A DNA stretch of 64,000 nt from Phycisphaeraceae bacterium. Lineage in GTDB: Bacteria; Planctomycetota; Phycisphaerae; Phycisphaerales; UBA1924. Of this stretch, positions 17,194-24,304 are shown one piece after another (the stretch's first letter is position 1; each line of letters opens with the position of its first letter). Location of the stretch: the NCBI GenBank assembly GCA_020639215.1, contig JACKHA010000004.1, positions 88,128 to 152,127 on the forward strand. Direction: 5' to 3'. The notes beneath the pieces are model-generated. The model had not been told where the DNA came from, did no database searches, and saw only the letters and a program-made list of their open reading frames with translations. A program made the translations under genes and the position numbers.

Positions 17194-17742
17194 ATGAAGC
17201 GTTTCATCCTGCCTTGCTGCCTGCTCGCCGCCGCGTCCATCGCCGCCGGGCTCGCGGCCCGCCCCGGTGCCGCCGAGTCGCGCCCGTCGCCCGCCGCGGC
17301 CCAGGCCGCGTTCGACGCCCTCAAGGCCCTCGAGGGCTCCTGGGCCATGTGCGACGAGGATGGCTCGCCCACCGACCAGATCGGCAGCATCTACCACGTC
17401 ACCGCCGGCGGCAGCGCGGTCATGGAGACCATGTTCCCCGGCGCCGAGCACGAGATGCTCACCGTCTACTACCTCGAGAACGACACGCTCAAGATGACCC
17501 ACTACTGCATGCTCGGCAACCGCCCCGTGCTGACCTGCAGCCAGGCCGAGATCGGCGCGATGGTCTTCGAGTGCACCGGCGCCGAGTGCTGCGGCGACCA
17601 TATGCACATGCACGCCGCGACCTTCGACCTGACCGGGCACGACCGCATCACAACGACGTGGCGCGCGAATGCCCCGGCCCCGGGCGAGGACGAGGAGCAC
17701 GAGGCGCGGTTCGAGCTCGTCCGCGTCGGGTCCTCGAACTGA
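17194..17742 (+). CDS. Exported DUF1579-like protein
   Basis: A 182-residue protein with a signal peptide (FILPCCLLAAASIAAGLAARPG). The mature part reads FDALKALEGSWAMCDEDGSP, YHVTAGGSAVMETMFPGAEH and EMLTVYYLENDTLKMTHYCM, a lipocalin-like beta-barrel pattern seen in DUF1579-type proteins. Cys/His residues (TGAECCGDHMHMHAATF) might bind metal, which is inference only. It has a strong AAGGAG 7 nt before ATG 17194. It follows the AHSA1 gene by 107 bp, so arsR-AHSA1-this gene may be one unit. A strong hairpin terminator follows. Confidence 0.65.
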   Translation: MKRFILPCCLLAAASIAAGLAARPGAAESRPSPAAAQAAFDALKALEGSWAMCDEDGSPTDQIGSIYHVTAGGSAVMETMFPGAEHEMLTVYYLENDTLKMTHYCMLGNRPVLTCSQAEIGAMVFECTGAECCGDHMHMHAATFDLTGHDRITTTWRANAPAPGEDEEHEARFELVRVGSSN

Positions 17743-17749
17743 ACAGTTC

Positions 17750-17800
17750 TAAGAACGGACACCAGCGCTCGCGGGCCCCACGGTCCGCGAGCGTTCTTAT
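17750..17800. terminator. Bidirectional terminator between convergent genes
   Basis: A perfect 9-bp stem CGCTCGCGG (17766-17774) / CCGCGAGCG (17785-17793), with an outer AAGAACG/CGTTCTT pairing, is followed by TTCTTATAT. It separates the DUF1579-like gene (+) from the histidine kinase (-). The AT-rich tract just after it is unusual for this window. Confidence 0.8.
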
Positions 17801-17813
17801 ATCGAGTACTATA

Positions 17814-18668
17814 TTATATCCATTGTCCGAACTCGGGCGACGCCGGCAGGCGGATCGACACGGCCGTGCCCTCACCCGGCGCGGACCGCAGCGAGATGCT
17901 CCCCCCCACCGCCTCCACCAGCGTCTTGCAGATCGAGAGCCCCAGCCCGCTCCCGCCGGCGCGACCCGCGCCATCGCAGGTCGCGAACGGCTTGAACAGG
18001 CGATCCTGGACCGCCGCGGGCACGCCGGGGCCATCGTCGCAAACATCGATGCGAACCTGGCCGTCATCGCCCGCCGACGCCACGAGGCGCACGCCCCCCC
18101 CATTCTCGCCCATCGCGGCCGCCGCGTTCAGCAGCAGATTCTGGAATACCTGGACCAGGGCGTCGTGCGACATGCCCACGCCGACGCCGGGCCCGATGGC
18201 GTTCTCAACCCGGATCGCGCTCGCCCCCAGCACCGCCGCCAAGTGGTCCACGGCCTCATCCGCACACCGCGCGACGCCGCAGCGATCGTCGATCCGATCC
18301 GGTCCGCCTCCAGCCAACGCGAGGATGGATCGCGCAATAGCTGCGCCGCGCTCGGCCCCCGCCGCCGCTCGTTCGATCGCACGTCGGGCGAGCGCCACGT
18401 CATCAGGGCGCGCGAGGGCTGCGTGTGCGAACCCCTGGATAGGGGTTAGTATGTTGTTCACTTCGTGGGCCACCGATGCCGCGAGCACCCCGAGCGCGGC
18501 TAGGCGACGCGACGACTCCACCGCGGTCACGAGGATCTGCACCTCTCGGTGCATCACCTCCATCCGCCGCTCGATCGCGGCCAGCGCGTCGTGATCGCCT
18601 TCGTCGAGCATCCGGGCCTCCGCCCGGTGTATCGGCCAGAAGCCCCCCACCACCGAACTCTCGATCAT
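17814..18668 (-). CDS. Sensor histidine kinase (no recognisable sensor domain)
   Basis: A 284-residue kinase. The phosphoacceptor is His68 in ASVAHEVNNILTPIQGFA. The ATP-binding domain shows the N box (LVQVFQNLLLNAAAAM), a G1 box (CDDGPGVP) and a G2 box (GGSGLGLSICKTLVEAVGG). Residues 1-60 form a helical lead-in without a transmembrane helix, so the protein is probably cytoplasmic. The sequence HEVNN, with Asn-Asn after His, is typical of NtrB/atypical HisKA kinases. ATG 18668 overlaps the NUDIX stop (ATGA), so the two are translationally coupled. No response regulator gene adjoins it. Confidence 0.87.
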   Translation of the reverse strand: MIESSVVGGFWPIHRAEARMLDEGDHDALAAIERRMEVMHREVQILVTAVESSRRLAALGVLAASVAHEVNNILTPIQGFAHAALARPDDVALARRAIERAAAGAERGAAIARSILALAGGGPDRIDDRCGVARCADEAVDHLAAVLGASAIRVENAIGPGVGVGMSHDALVQVFQNLLLNAAAAMGENGGGVRLVASAGDDGQVRIDVCDDGPGVPAAVQDRLFKPFATCDGAGRAGGSGLGLSICKTLVEAVGGSISLRSAPGEGTAVSIRLPASPEFGQWI

Positions 18669-19099
18669 CGCTCGTCGGTGCTGAGCCAGGACGCTCGGCT
18701 GGAACTTGGCTGCCTCAGCCAATCGATGATTCCGGCAGGCCGCAGGTCGACACGCGGAAGATCTGCGAGTGTGATCCAATCGAACGCGATGTGGGCCTCC
18801 CGAGACCGAACGGGGGCCTCTGAATCTTCCAGTTCCACGTGGAACAGGACAGACAGCTCGTGGCGTGGCTTGCCTCGCTGCACAAACCGGCACTCGTGGA
18901 ACAGCACGGGCTCGCCGACTCGAGCCGCCACGCCGGCTTCCTCTTCCAGTTCTCGCGCGACGGCCTGGCCTGCAGACTCCCCAAACTCGACGTGCCCGCC
19001 GGGCAGGTACGCGTAGCCATGCTCGACGGAGCGGCACAGCAGCACCCGCCCCTGGTGCTCGATCAGCGCCCTGGCGATGACCTCGATATGCTGGCCCAC
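18665..19099 (-). CDS. NUDIX hydrolase
   Basis: A 144-residue hydrolase of nucleoside-diphosphate-linked compounds. The NUDIX box is complete, GHVEFGESAGQAVARELEEE followed by AGV, supplying the Mg-binding REXXEE. The start GTG 19099 (VGQHIEVIARALIEHQGRVL) is chosen for the GGAGG 6 nt upstream. Upstream in-frame sequence overlaps parS and the parB promoter region. It forms a two-gene unit with the histidine kinase (4-bp overlap), diverges from parB, and a parS-like palindrome lies inside its coding sequence at 18832-18845. Substrate unknown. Confidence 0.88.
   Translation of the reverse strand: MGQHIEVIARALIEHQGRVLLCRSVEHGYAYLPGGHVEFGESAGQAVARELEEEAGVAARVGEPVLFHECRFVQRGKPRHELSVLFHVELEDSEAPVRSREAHIAFDWITLADLPRVDLRPAGIIDWLRQPSSSRASWLSTDER
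18832..18845. promoter_or_regulatory. parS-like site within the NUDIX gene
   Basis: GTTCCACGTGGAAC is a perfect 14-bp palindrome with the CACGTG centre and GTT/AAC ends of the bacterial parS consensus (TGTTNCACGTGNAACA). It lies 278 bp from the second site, on the other side of the NUDIX start. ParB would nucleate here; being inside a coding sequence is normal for parS. Confidence 0.75.
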
Positions 19100-19109
19100 G
19101 CCGTCCTCC

Positions 19110-19123
19110 GTTCCACGTGAAAC
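19110..19123. promoter_or_regulatory. parS site in the parB promoter region
   Basis: GTTCCACGTGAAAC matches the classic parS core found in Bacillus and most phyla. It sits in the 62-bp gap between the divergent NUDIX gene and parB, 39 bp before the parB ATG. ParB bound here could both seed partition and repress its own promoter. Confidence 0.88.
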
Positions 19124-19161
19124 TTGGGCCGACTCGCCCCGGCGGGTCGATTGGAGTCGCC

Positions 19162-20151
19162 ATGGCCAAGGACAAAGCAAGCGCCCCGCGTCGCCTCGGC
19201 AGGGGGCTCTCGAGCCTGATCGACGTGCCCGCCGTGCCGGTTTCGGTGCGGGCCGCCGTCCCGGCTGACCGCCCCGCCGATCCTCCAGCAGCCACGCCGG
19301 AGCAGTCTACTCCGCCCACACCCGGGGTTCGGTTTCTCGACATCGGCTCCATCTCGCCCTCGCCGTTCCAGCCGCGGCGGGCCATGTCGGAGCGGACGCT
19401 CGACGAACTGGCCTCGTCGCTCCGGCGATCCGGGCTCATGCAGCCGATCATCGTGCGCGAGCGGGCGGTAGGGGAGTTCGAGCTGGTGGCCGGCGAGCGC
19501 CGGTGGCGGGCGGCCCAACGGGCCGGGCTGGCGGCGATACCGGCGTTGCTCAAGGAGTTATCGGACGAAGACGCGGCCGAGTGGGCTCTGGTTGAGAACA
19601 TCCAGCGCGAGGACCTGAACGCGATGGACAAGGCGTGGGCGTTCCGGTCGCTGGGGGAGCGGTTCGGGCTGTCGCACGCCGAGATCGCCGAGCGGGTTGG
19701 GTTGGAGCGGTCGAGCGTAGTGAACTTCATACGCCTGACAGACCTCGAACAAGAGATCGCGGGGCTGATCGCGGCGGGGCGGCTGTCGGGCGGGCATGGG
19801 AAGGCGTTGTTGCAGGCGCCGGCGGGGGCGGGGCGGGTGGTGCTGGCCAAGCGGGCCGCGGAGGAGAACTGGAGCGTCCGGCGGACCGAGAGCGAGTCGG
19901 TGGCGGCGGCGGGGAAGGCGGCGGATGGGGCGTCGGCGGCGGTGGGGGGGCCGCGTGGGGCGAAGGCTGCCGAGCGGGCGGCCCACACGGCGCTGATCGA
20001 GGACCTGGAGCGGCAACTGGGCGAGCACCTGGGGACGAAGGTGGTGATCTCGACCAAGGCGGGGGGGAAAAGGGGCAAGATCGAGATCGCGTTCTATGAC
20101 CTGGACCAGTTCGATGGGGTGATGCAGCGGATGGGGTTCAAGATGCGGTGA
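19162..20151 (+). CDS. parB: Chromosome-partitioning protein ParB
   Basis: A 329-residue CTP-dependent DNA clamp that loads at parS and recruits SMC/ParA for origin segregation. It begins with the usual RRLGRGLSSLI. Residues about 55-150 form the ParB/Srx catalytic domain (SPFQPRRAMSERTLDELASS, GLMQPIIVRE, GERRWRAAQRAGL, ENIQREDLNAMDKAWAF). The helix-turn-helix follows (LSHAEIAERVGLERSSVVNF). The C-terminal ~50 residues are the dimerisation domain, preceded by an Ala/Gly-rich linker. ATG 19162 has GGAG 6 nt upstream; GTG 19117, inside parS, is rejected. No parA adjoins the gene on either side, which is unusual. Confidence 0.96.
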   Translation: MAKDKASAPRRLGRGLSSLIDVPAVPVSVRAAVPADRPADPPAATPEQSTPPTPGVRFLDIGSISPSPFQPRRAMSERTLDELASSLRRSGLMQPIIVRERAVGEFELVAGERRWRAAQRAGLAAIPALLKELSDEDAAEWALVENIQREDLNAMDKAWAFRSLGERFGLSHAEIAERVGLERSSVVNFIRLTDLEQEIAGLIAAGRLSGGHGKALLQAPAGAGRVVLAKRAAEENWSVRRTESESVAAAGKAADGASAAVGGPRGAKAAERAAHTALIEDLERQLGEHLGTKVVISTKAGGKRGKIEIAFYDLDQFDGVMQRMGFKMR

Positions 20152-20235
20152 CGGGGAGAACGCGGAGGGGCGGAGGGGGACGCGGAGGGTGCGGAGGTGG
20201 TGGCGGGTGCTGAAGAGCGAGTTGGAGGTGGTGGG

Positions 20236-20613
20236 GTGAGGGCGTTCTCTGCGACGTGCGTTTCGGCAAAGGTCGAGGCGGGCGTTGCGTCGATCGCGCT
20301 CGCAGACGCGGCCGATGGGCCGTCGTCGTACTTGTTGTTGCAGCGGACGCTGGAGCCCGATGAAAGGGACCGCACGCTTGGGCTCGTGGGGGTCTACGTC
20401 GAGTTGGACTCGCAGCAGCGATCGGGTTACGGGGGCGTTGAGTCGATTGAGTTGGATGGCGCGGTGCTGTGCGTTCGGCTTGGTGTAGGAACAGCCGAGC
20501 GTGCGGGCGCAAGTGCGATTCGAGTGGCTCTCGTGTGTGATGAGGGCGAGTTGGACGTGGTTCGGTGGCATCTGCAACTGATTGCTGGAGACAACGTCGC
20601 GTTACTGATGTGA
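20236..20613 (+). CDS. Imm10-family immunity protein, apparently without a toxin partner
   Basis: A 125-residue protein. SSYLLLQRTLEPDERDRTLG, then VYVELDSQQRSGYGGVESIE is the core pattern I know from Imm10-type immunity proteins, which bind and block polymorphic-toxin nucleases or similar effectors. GTG 20236 has GGAGG 7 nt upstream. It follows parB by 84 bp, on the same strand. The composition is somewhat less GC-rich than parB, suggesting transfer. No toxin, RHS or secretion-effector gene lies nearby, so it may be an orphan defence gene or serve another role. The family call is from memory of the motif. Confidence 0.6.
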   Translation: MRAFSATCVSAKVEAGVASIALADAADGPSSYLLLQRTLEPDERDRTLGLVGVYVELDSQQRSGYGGVESIELDGAVLCVRLGVGTAERAGASAIRVALVCDEGELDVVRWHLQLIAGDNVALLM

Positions 20614-20689
20614 ACTGAGCCGGTTGTGACCGGCTCAACGGACAGTGGCCGGTCGTTCTCGAACGGACGGCGTGCGCCCTTGGCCGATC

Positions 20690-20728
20690 GGCACCGACTT
20701 GCTCCGCGGACTGCGCAAGTCGGTGGCA
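20690..20728. repeat. Stem-loop repeat (family C), copy 1
   Basis: Inverted arms GCACCGACTTGC and GCAAGTCGGTGGC surround TCCGCGGACT. Near-identical units lie at 22100-22138 and 22433-22473. The three bracket the two tandem PEP-CTERM genes. Confidence 0.7.
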
Positions 20729-20780
20729 CAGTCAGGGCGGGCGTGGCATGATTGTGCGTGAGCGCGACGGAGGATTCGGC

Positions 20781-21374
20781 GTGAGGTTGGCTGCAATGGC
20801 CTTGGCGCTGGCGTGGTGCGCGGGTGTTGCGTGGGCGCAGTCGGCGCACATCGTGGTGACGCACGATGATCCGGATGGGCTGGTGGACCCCGGGCAGGTT
20901 GTCCGGATCAACTTCCGGATCTCCTGGACGGCCAATCACACACTGTCCACGTTGCTCGGCGACGCGGTGGCCCGTCCGGACGCCGGTGTTGCGTCGAACC
21001 CGGGCACGGAGCTGAACATGGGGCAGCCAAGCGGCAGCCTCGCGCTCGGCACGCCTGCGCTGGGGTCGGTGCGCGGGTTCTCGCTCATCTGGGGGCCGTC
21101 GCCGTTCCAGATGCCTGGCACGACCTACTGGGACGGGCTGGACTTCTTGTGGTACGAATGGGAAGCCCCCGCGGTGCCGGGTCCGTTCGAGTTCGACTTT
21201 GTGTTCGATCCGCAAACGCAGGGTGCATGGCTGAACGCGGGCCTGACGAACGTTTTCAAGGTGGATCTGACTTCGGACCCGGCGAGCCTTGTGGTGGTGC
21301 CCTCGCCCGGGGCGTTGGTCGTGCTGGGGGTGGGTGCGGTGTTTGTGCGTCGTCGTCGTGCGATATCGGCGTGA
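20781..21374 (+). CDS. Secreted protein with PEP-CTERM-like sorting tail, tandem copy 1
   Basis: A 197-residue protein with a signal peptide (RLAAMALALAWCAGVAWAQS). The mature part starts AHIVVTHDDPDGLVDPGQVV and looks like a beta-rich surface domain. The C-terminus VVPSPGALVVLGVGAVFVRR plus further Arg is a PEP-CTERM-type signal: a Pro-containing motif, a hydrophobic helix and basic residues, normally processed by an exosortase. GTG 20781 is chosen because GGAGG lies 7 nt upstream and it gives a clean signal peptide; ATG 20748 is less likely. It is a paralogue of the next gene. Function unknown. Confidence 0.7.
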   Translation: MRLAAMALALAWCAGVAWAQSAHIVVTHDDPDGLVDPGQVVRINFRISWTANHTLSTLLGDAVARPDAGVASNPGTELNMGQPSGSLALGTPALGSVRGFSLIWGPSPFQMPGTTYWDGLDFLWYEWEAPAVPGPFEFDFVFDPQTQGAWLNAGLTNVFKVDLTSDPASLVVVPSPGALVVLGVGAVFVRRRRAISA

Positions 21375-21428
21375 TGGGGTTGGTGGGCCGCGGGTTGGTC
21401 GGCCAAGGCGGATCGAGGGGGTCCGGCG

Positions 21429-22073
21429 GTGAACCACAATCCACTGCGGCCTTTGGCGGCGATGCTGGTGGGTTTCGCAACGCCCTGCGTGGCGCAGCAT
21501 GCGGCGACGATACAGGTGCTTCACGACGACGACGATGGACTCGTCGAGCCTGGTCAGAGGGTGGGCCTTCGGGTCCGGATGGACTGGGCGCCGACCGCTG
21601 TGCTGTTCTATATCGGAGGCGATGTTCGGGCGACGCCCAACGTCGGCCAGACCACGAACAACGCCCTCGGCTTTACGGTGCAGCCGGGGCCCGGCAACAT
21701 CCTCGATCCGGGCGTCGCGTCCGGCGCGTCGGTGCTTGGCGTCGAGGTGCTGAGCGGGTGGCAGCCGACGTTCGGGGCGACTCCGCCCGTCGATCCTTGG
21801 AGCTTCGGCACGGACTTCCCGCTTTTGGCGTTCGAGTGGACGGCGCCGAACGAGCCGGGGGCGGTGGTGAGCTTCGACTGGATCGCGCGCCCCGTGATCC
21901 CCGGCACGCCGCAGCCGGCGTCGCCCTCGTTCTGGGTCTACCCGAGCGCGTTGCTTCAGCCCGTTCCCACCACATGCTTCGGCACGACGTTGACCGTCGT
22001 GCCCGCGCCGGGGGCGTTGATGGTGCTTGGTGCTGGGGCGGCGTGTCGGCGTCGGCGGGTGTGGTCGGCGTGA
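21429..22073 (+). CDS. Secreted protein with PEP-CTERM-like sorting tail, tandem copy 2
   Basis: A 214-residue paralogue of the preceding gene. The signal peptide (RPLAAMLVGFATPCVAQHA) is followed by ATIQVLHDDDDGLVEPGQRV, matching HIVVTHDDPDGLVDPGQVVR of copy 1, and it ends VVPAPGALMVLGAGAACRRR. The start GTG 21429 has GAGGGG about 8 nt upstream. The ~25 bp around each stop codon (TGATGGGGTTGGTGGGCCGC) are the same in both genes, supporting a recent tandem duplication that included 3' flanking DNA. Confidence 0.7.
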   Translation: MNHNPLRPLAAMLVGFATPCVAQHAATIQVLHDDDDGLVEPGQRVGLRVRMDWAPTAVLFYIGGDVRATPNVGQTTNNALGFTVQPGPGNILDPGVASGASVLGVEVLSGWQPTFGATPPVDPWSFGTDFPLLAFEWTAPNEPGAVVSFDWIARPVIPGTPQPASPSFWVYPSALLQPVPTTCFGTTLTVVPAPGALMVLGAGAACRRRRVWSA

Positions 22074-22498
22074 TGGGGTTGGTGGGCCGCGGGTCTTGCG
22101 GCGCCGATTTGCTCCGAAGACTCCGCAAGTCGGTGGCACGGTGCAGATGTTCGCTGGCGTGTGGAGCCCTCGCCGACCCCTCCGGGGTCGAGGATCAAGG
22201 GGGGCGTTCCAGGGGCTGAAGCCCCTGGCAACATTCGTGCGCCCTCCGGGCGGGGGGTTGCGCGCGCCGTCCGAGCGGAGGGTGTCGCGCGCACTGTGAG
22301 TGGGAAGTGGGGCGGCACGGTGTGGATGGGCGTCGAGGGTTGTTCGGCACCGAGAAACGCCGCAGGGCGGCGTGTCTCGGTGGCACCTGTGATAGTCGAT
22401 CGTCTCGATGGAGCGGGAGCGTCGTGGTTCATCGGCACCGACTTGCTCCGACGACTCCGCGAGTCGGTGGCACGCGAAGGCGGGTCGTGCGGCCCTGA
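22074..22498. repeat. Repeat-rich intergenic region
   Basis: No gene is supported in these 425 bp. It contains the duplicated linker after the PEP-CTERM gene, family C hairpins at 22100-22138 and 22433-22473, a perfect CCAGGGGCT-GA-AGCCCCTGG palindrome (22209-22228) and an inverted copy of the family A hairpin (22346-22384). Palindromes with a GGGGCTGAAGCCCC core are frequent between planctomycete genes. The region looks like an accumulation site for small non-coding elements. Confidence 0.65.
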
Positions 22499-22885
22499 TC
22501 ACTCGCGCTCGGCCAGGCGGGCCACCTGCAGTTCCAGGCGTTTGATCTCGCGGAGGACGCGGTTGCGGTGGATCTGCATCCAGAACCACGCCTTGATCAG
22601 GCCCATGGCGTTCATGAGCCAGAGGAAGGCCGCGGCGTAGAAGATCTGCCAGCGGGTGGTTTCGGCGTCAAAGAACCAGACGATGCTGGCGATGGCCAGG
22701 GCGAACATCGCGAGTTGGACGACGATCATGAGTGTGGAGAGGAAGCGGTTCTGGCCGCGGAGGCTGTCGGCCAGGAGCGAGGTGATCGAGTCGCGCTGGC
22801 CTCCGGGGTCTTCGGCGAGGGCGAGCTTGATGGCGTCGTCGAGGGTGTTGGTGGTGGGGGGGTTCGGATTGGCGTGCTGGTTCAT
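22499..22885 (-). CDS. DUF6768-like membrane protein partnered with an ECF sigma factor
   Basis: A 128-residue protein. After a polar N-terminus (DDAIKLALAEDPGGQRDSIT), two transmembrane helices follow (LSTLMIVVQLAMFALAIASI and IFYAAAFLWLMNAMGLIKAW), then a basic coiled tail ending HRNRVLREIKRLELQVARLA. The size and layout match small planctomycete membrane proteins encoded after ECF sigma genes (DUF6768). It may act as the anti-sigma anchor, which is inference from position. ATG 22885 overlaps the sigma stop (ATGA). Confidence 0.7.
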   Translation of the reverse strand: MNQHANPNPPTTNTLDDAIKLALAEDPGGQRDSITSLLADSLRGQNRFLSTLMIVVQLAMFALAIASIVWFFDAETTRWQIFYAAAFLWLMNAMGLIKAWFWMQIHRNRVLREIKRLELQVARLAERE

Positions 22886-23487
22886 TGTGTGTCCCTTTCG
22901 AGGATGCGTTTGAGGTCTTTGCGTGCGTGGAACAGGCGGCTCTTGGCCGTGCCGGGCGGGATGGCCAGGGCGCGGGCGATGGCGTCGATGGGCAGGTCGT
23001 GGGCGTAGTGCAGGGCGAGGATGGCGCGGCGGTCGGGGCGGAGGCGATCGAGCGCGCGGCGGACGCGGGCTGATGTGATGGCGCGGGACTCGGCGTCGGC
23101 GAGGGTTGTGTCGGGTTGGGCTGGGTCGTGGCGCGGGGCGGCTTGGTGGGGCGCGGCGGGTGCGCCGGGCGCGCGAGTTGGGAGCGGTTGGTGGCGGGCG
23201 CGCTCGCGTGTGCGGGCGCGGATCCAGTCGCTGGACTTGTGCGCGACGATTCGCATGGCCCAGGCGGGGAAGGCGGCGGGGTCGTCGAGGGCCGCCAGGC
23301 CGCGGGCGATGGCGATCATGGCGAGTTGGGCGACGTCGGCGGCGTCGGGCGAGTTGCACAGGTCGCGGGCCCGGGCGAGCAGTCGCGGGGCCCAGCGTTC
23401 GAGCAGGAGGTGCAGGGCGCGGCGGTCGCCGTCCTGGGCTTGCAGGACGAGGAGTTCGTCGAGGACCTGTTGGGCGGAGCGTGGCAT
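22882..23487 (-). CDS. ECF-type RNA polymerase sigma factor
   Basis: A 201-residue sigma-70 relative. Region 2 is seen as DVAQLAMIAIARGLAALDDP and AFPAWAMRIVAHKSSDWIRA. Region 4 reads LDRLRPDRRAILALHYAHDL, then PIDAIARALAIPPGTAKSRL with FHARKDLKRIL, the helix-turn-helix that reads the -35 box. The linker between regions is long (~45 residues) and Pro/Ala-rich. AGAAGG precedes ATG 23487. Translational coupling with the membrane protein suggests that partner controls its activity. Confidence 0.9.
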   Translation of the reverse strand: MPRSAQQVLDELLVLQAQDGDRRALHLLLERWAPRLLARARDLCNSPDAADVAQLAMIAIARGLAALDDPAAFPAWAMRIVAHKSSDWIRARTRERARHQPLPTRAPGAPAAPHQAAPRHDPAQPDTTLADAESRAITSARVRRALDRLRPDRRAILALHYAHDLPIDAIARALAIPPGTAKSRLFHARKDLKRILERDTQ

Positions 23488-23618
23488 GGCGACCTTCTGG
23501 GAGTATGGTCGCCGGGGAGGGGTGGGGGGTTCAAGGGAATCGGTCAGGTGTCTCGAAAGTCGAGCGGTGGGAGGAGGGGAAGGCGTGGAGATGAATCCGA
23601 CATGAACCGGTCGTGCTA

Positions 23619-24296
23619 CTAGAAGAGCGTCCCGCCCTCCCGAGCGCGCGGTATCGCATGCTCGTGGTGGAGCAGGAACACCTCTCGAGTCGCCGCCGCC
23701 GATTCAGCGACATTCCCGGCGTCAAGGATTCCAAACAGCGCTGCCGATCGCGCCTGGCAACTTAGCGACTTCGCTGGATTGAACGCAATGTCTGTGAACG
23801 CGTCCGATCGACGGACATGAGACGCTAGGCCCGGATTCTCGAGTAGCGCCCGAACGTATAACCAGTCATAAAACGCCGTTCGCGGGACTAGAGGCCAGAC
23901 GCACTCCTCGAACACGAATCCGACGAGTGGACCGCTAGTCTTGAGTCGCTCGTCGCGCTTGGCATCTCGCGGTGAGACGTTGAGCAAATCGCTGTACGGT
24001 CCCCCTTCATGGAATACCTTGCTCGCTTGGTATACGCACTCGAGTGGGTAGCGGCGATCCTTAACTTCCAACCGGAGGTTGAAGGCGCTCAAGGCGATCC
24101 CCTCGGGCGACTCCGACTTGCTTGAGATCTCCAGAAGTGCCTTGACCCGATGCTGGCTCGCCGCGGCCCGATGGAGTGAACGGATGCACTTCTGGACCTG
24201 AGAACGCGCAAGTCCGGGCACCCACTCAAACGTAACCGTGGCCTCACGGACAACGTTCTCGATTTTACTTGGTATAAACACTGGTCGATGAGCCAT
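23619..24296 (-). CDS. NADAR-type antitoxin of a DarT system
   Basis: A 225-residue protein. The NADAR fold is suggested by SAFNLRLEVKDRRYPLECVY with QASKVFHEGGPYSDL (residues 70-105; Glu86 and the QASK segment are the catalytic-site signature of the family), then TAFYDWLYVRALLENPGLA and DAFTDIAFNPAKSLSCQAR. I know this arrangement as the DarT1-associated NADAR antitoxin, which removes ADP-ribose from DNA bases and so undoes DarT. It starts 8 nt after the toxin stop, with AGGACG before the ATG. The pair is clearly lower in GC than its surroundings, with codons such as AAA and TAT more frequent, indicating acquisition. It would protect the host from its own DarT. Confidence 0.8.
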   Translation of the reverse strand: MAHRPVFIPSKIENVVREATVTFEWVPGLARSQVQKCIRSLHRAAASQHRVKALLEISSKSESPEGIALSAFNLRLEVKDRRYPLECVYQASKVFHEGGPYSDLLNVSPRDAKRDERLKTSGPLVGFVFEECVWPLVPRTAFYDWLYVRALLENPGLASHVRRSDAFTDIAFNPAKSLSCQARSAALFGILDAGNVAESAAATREVFLLHHEHAIPRAREGGTLF

Positions 24297-24304
24297 GCGT
24301 CGTC

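Noticed and set aside
19117..19161. GTG 19117 as the parB start
   Set aside because: It lies inside the parS core and gives a non-conserved extension; ATG 19162 has a Shine-Dalgarno sequence and the usual ParB N-terminus.
18669..20078. N-terminal extension of the histidine kinase through the NUDIX and parB regions
   Set aside because: The frame is open but antisense to parB and out of frame with the NUDIX protein; ATGA coupling at 18668 gives a proper start.
20748..20780. ATG 20748 as start of the first PEP-CTERM gene
   Set aside because: It would put charged residues before the signal peptide and has no ribosome binding site, unlike GTG 20781.
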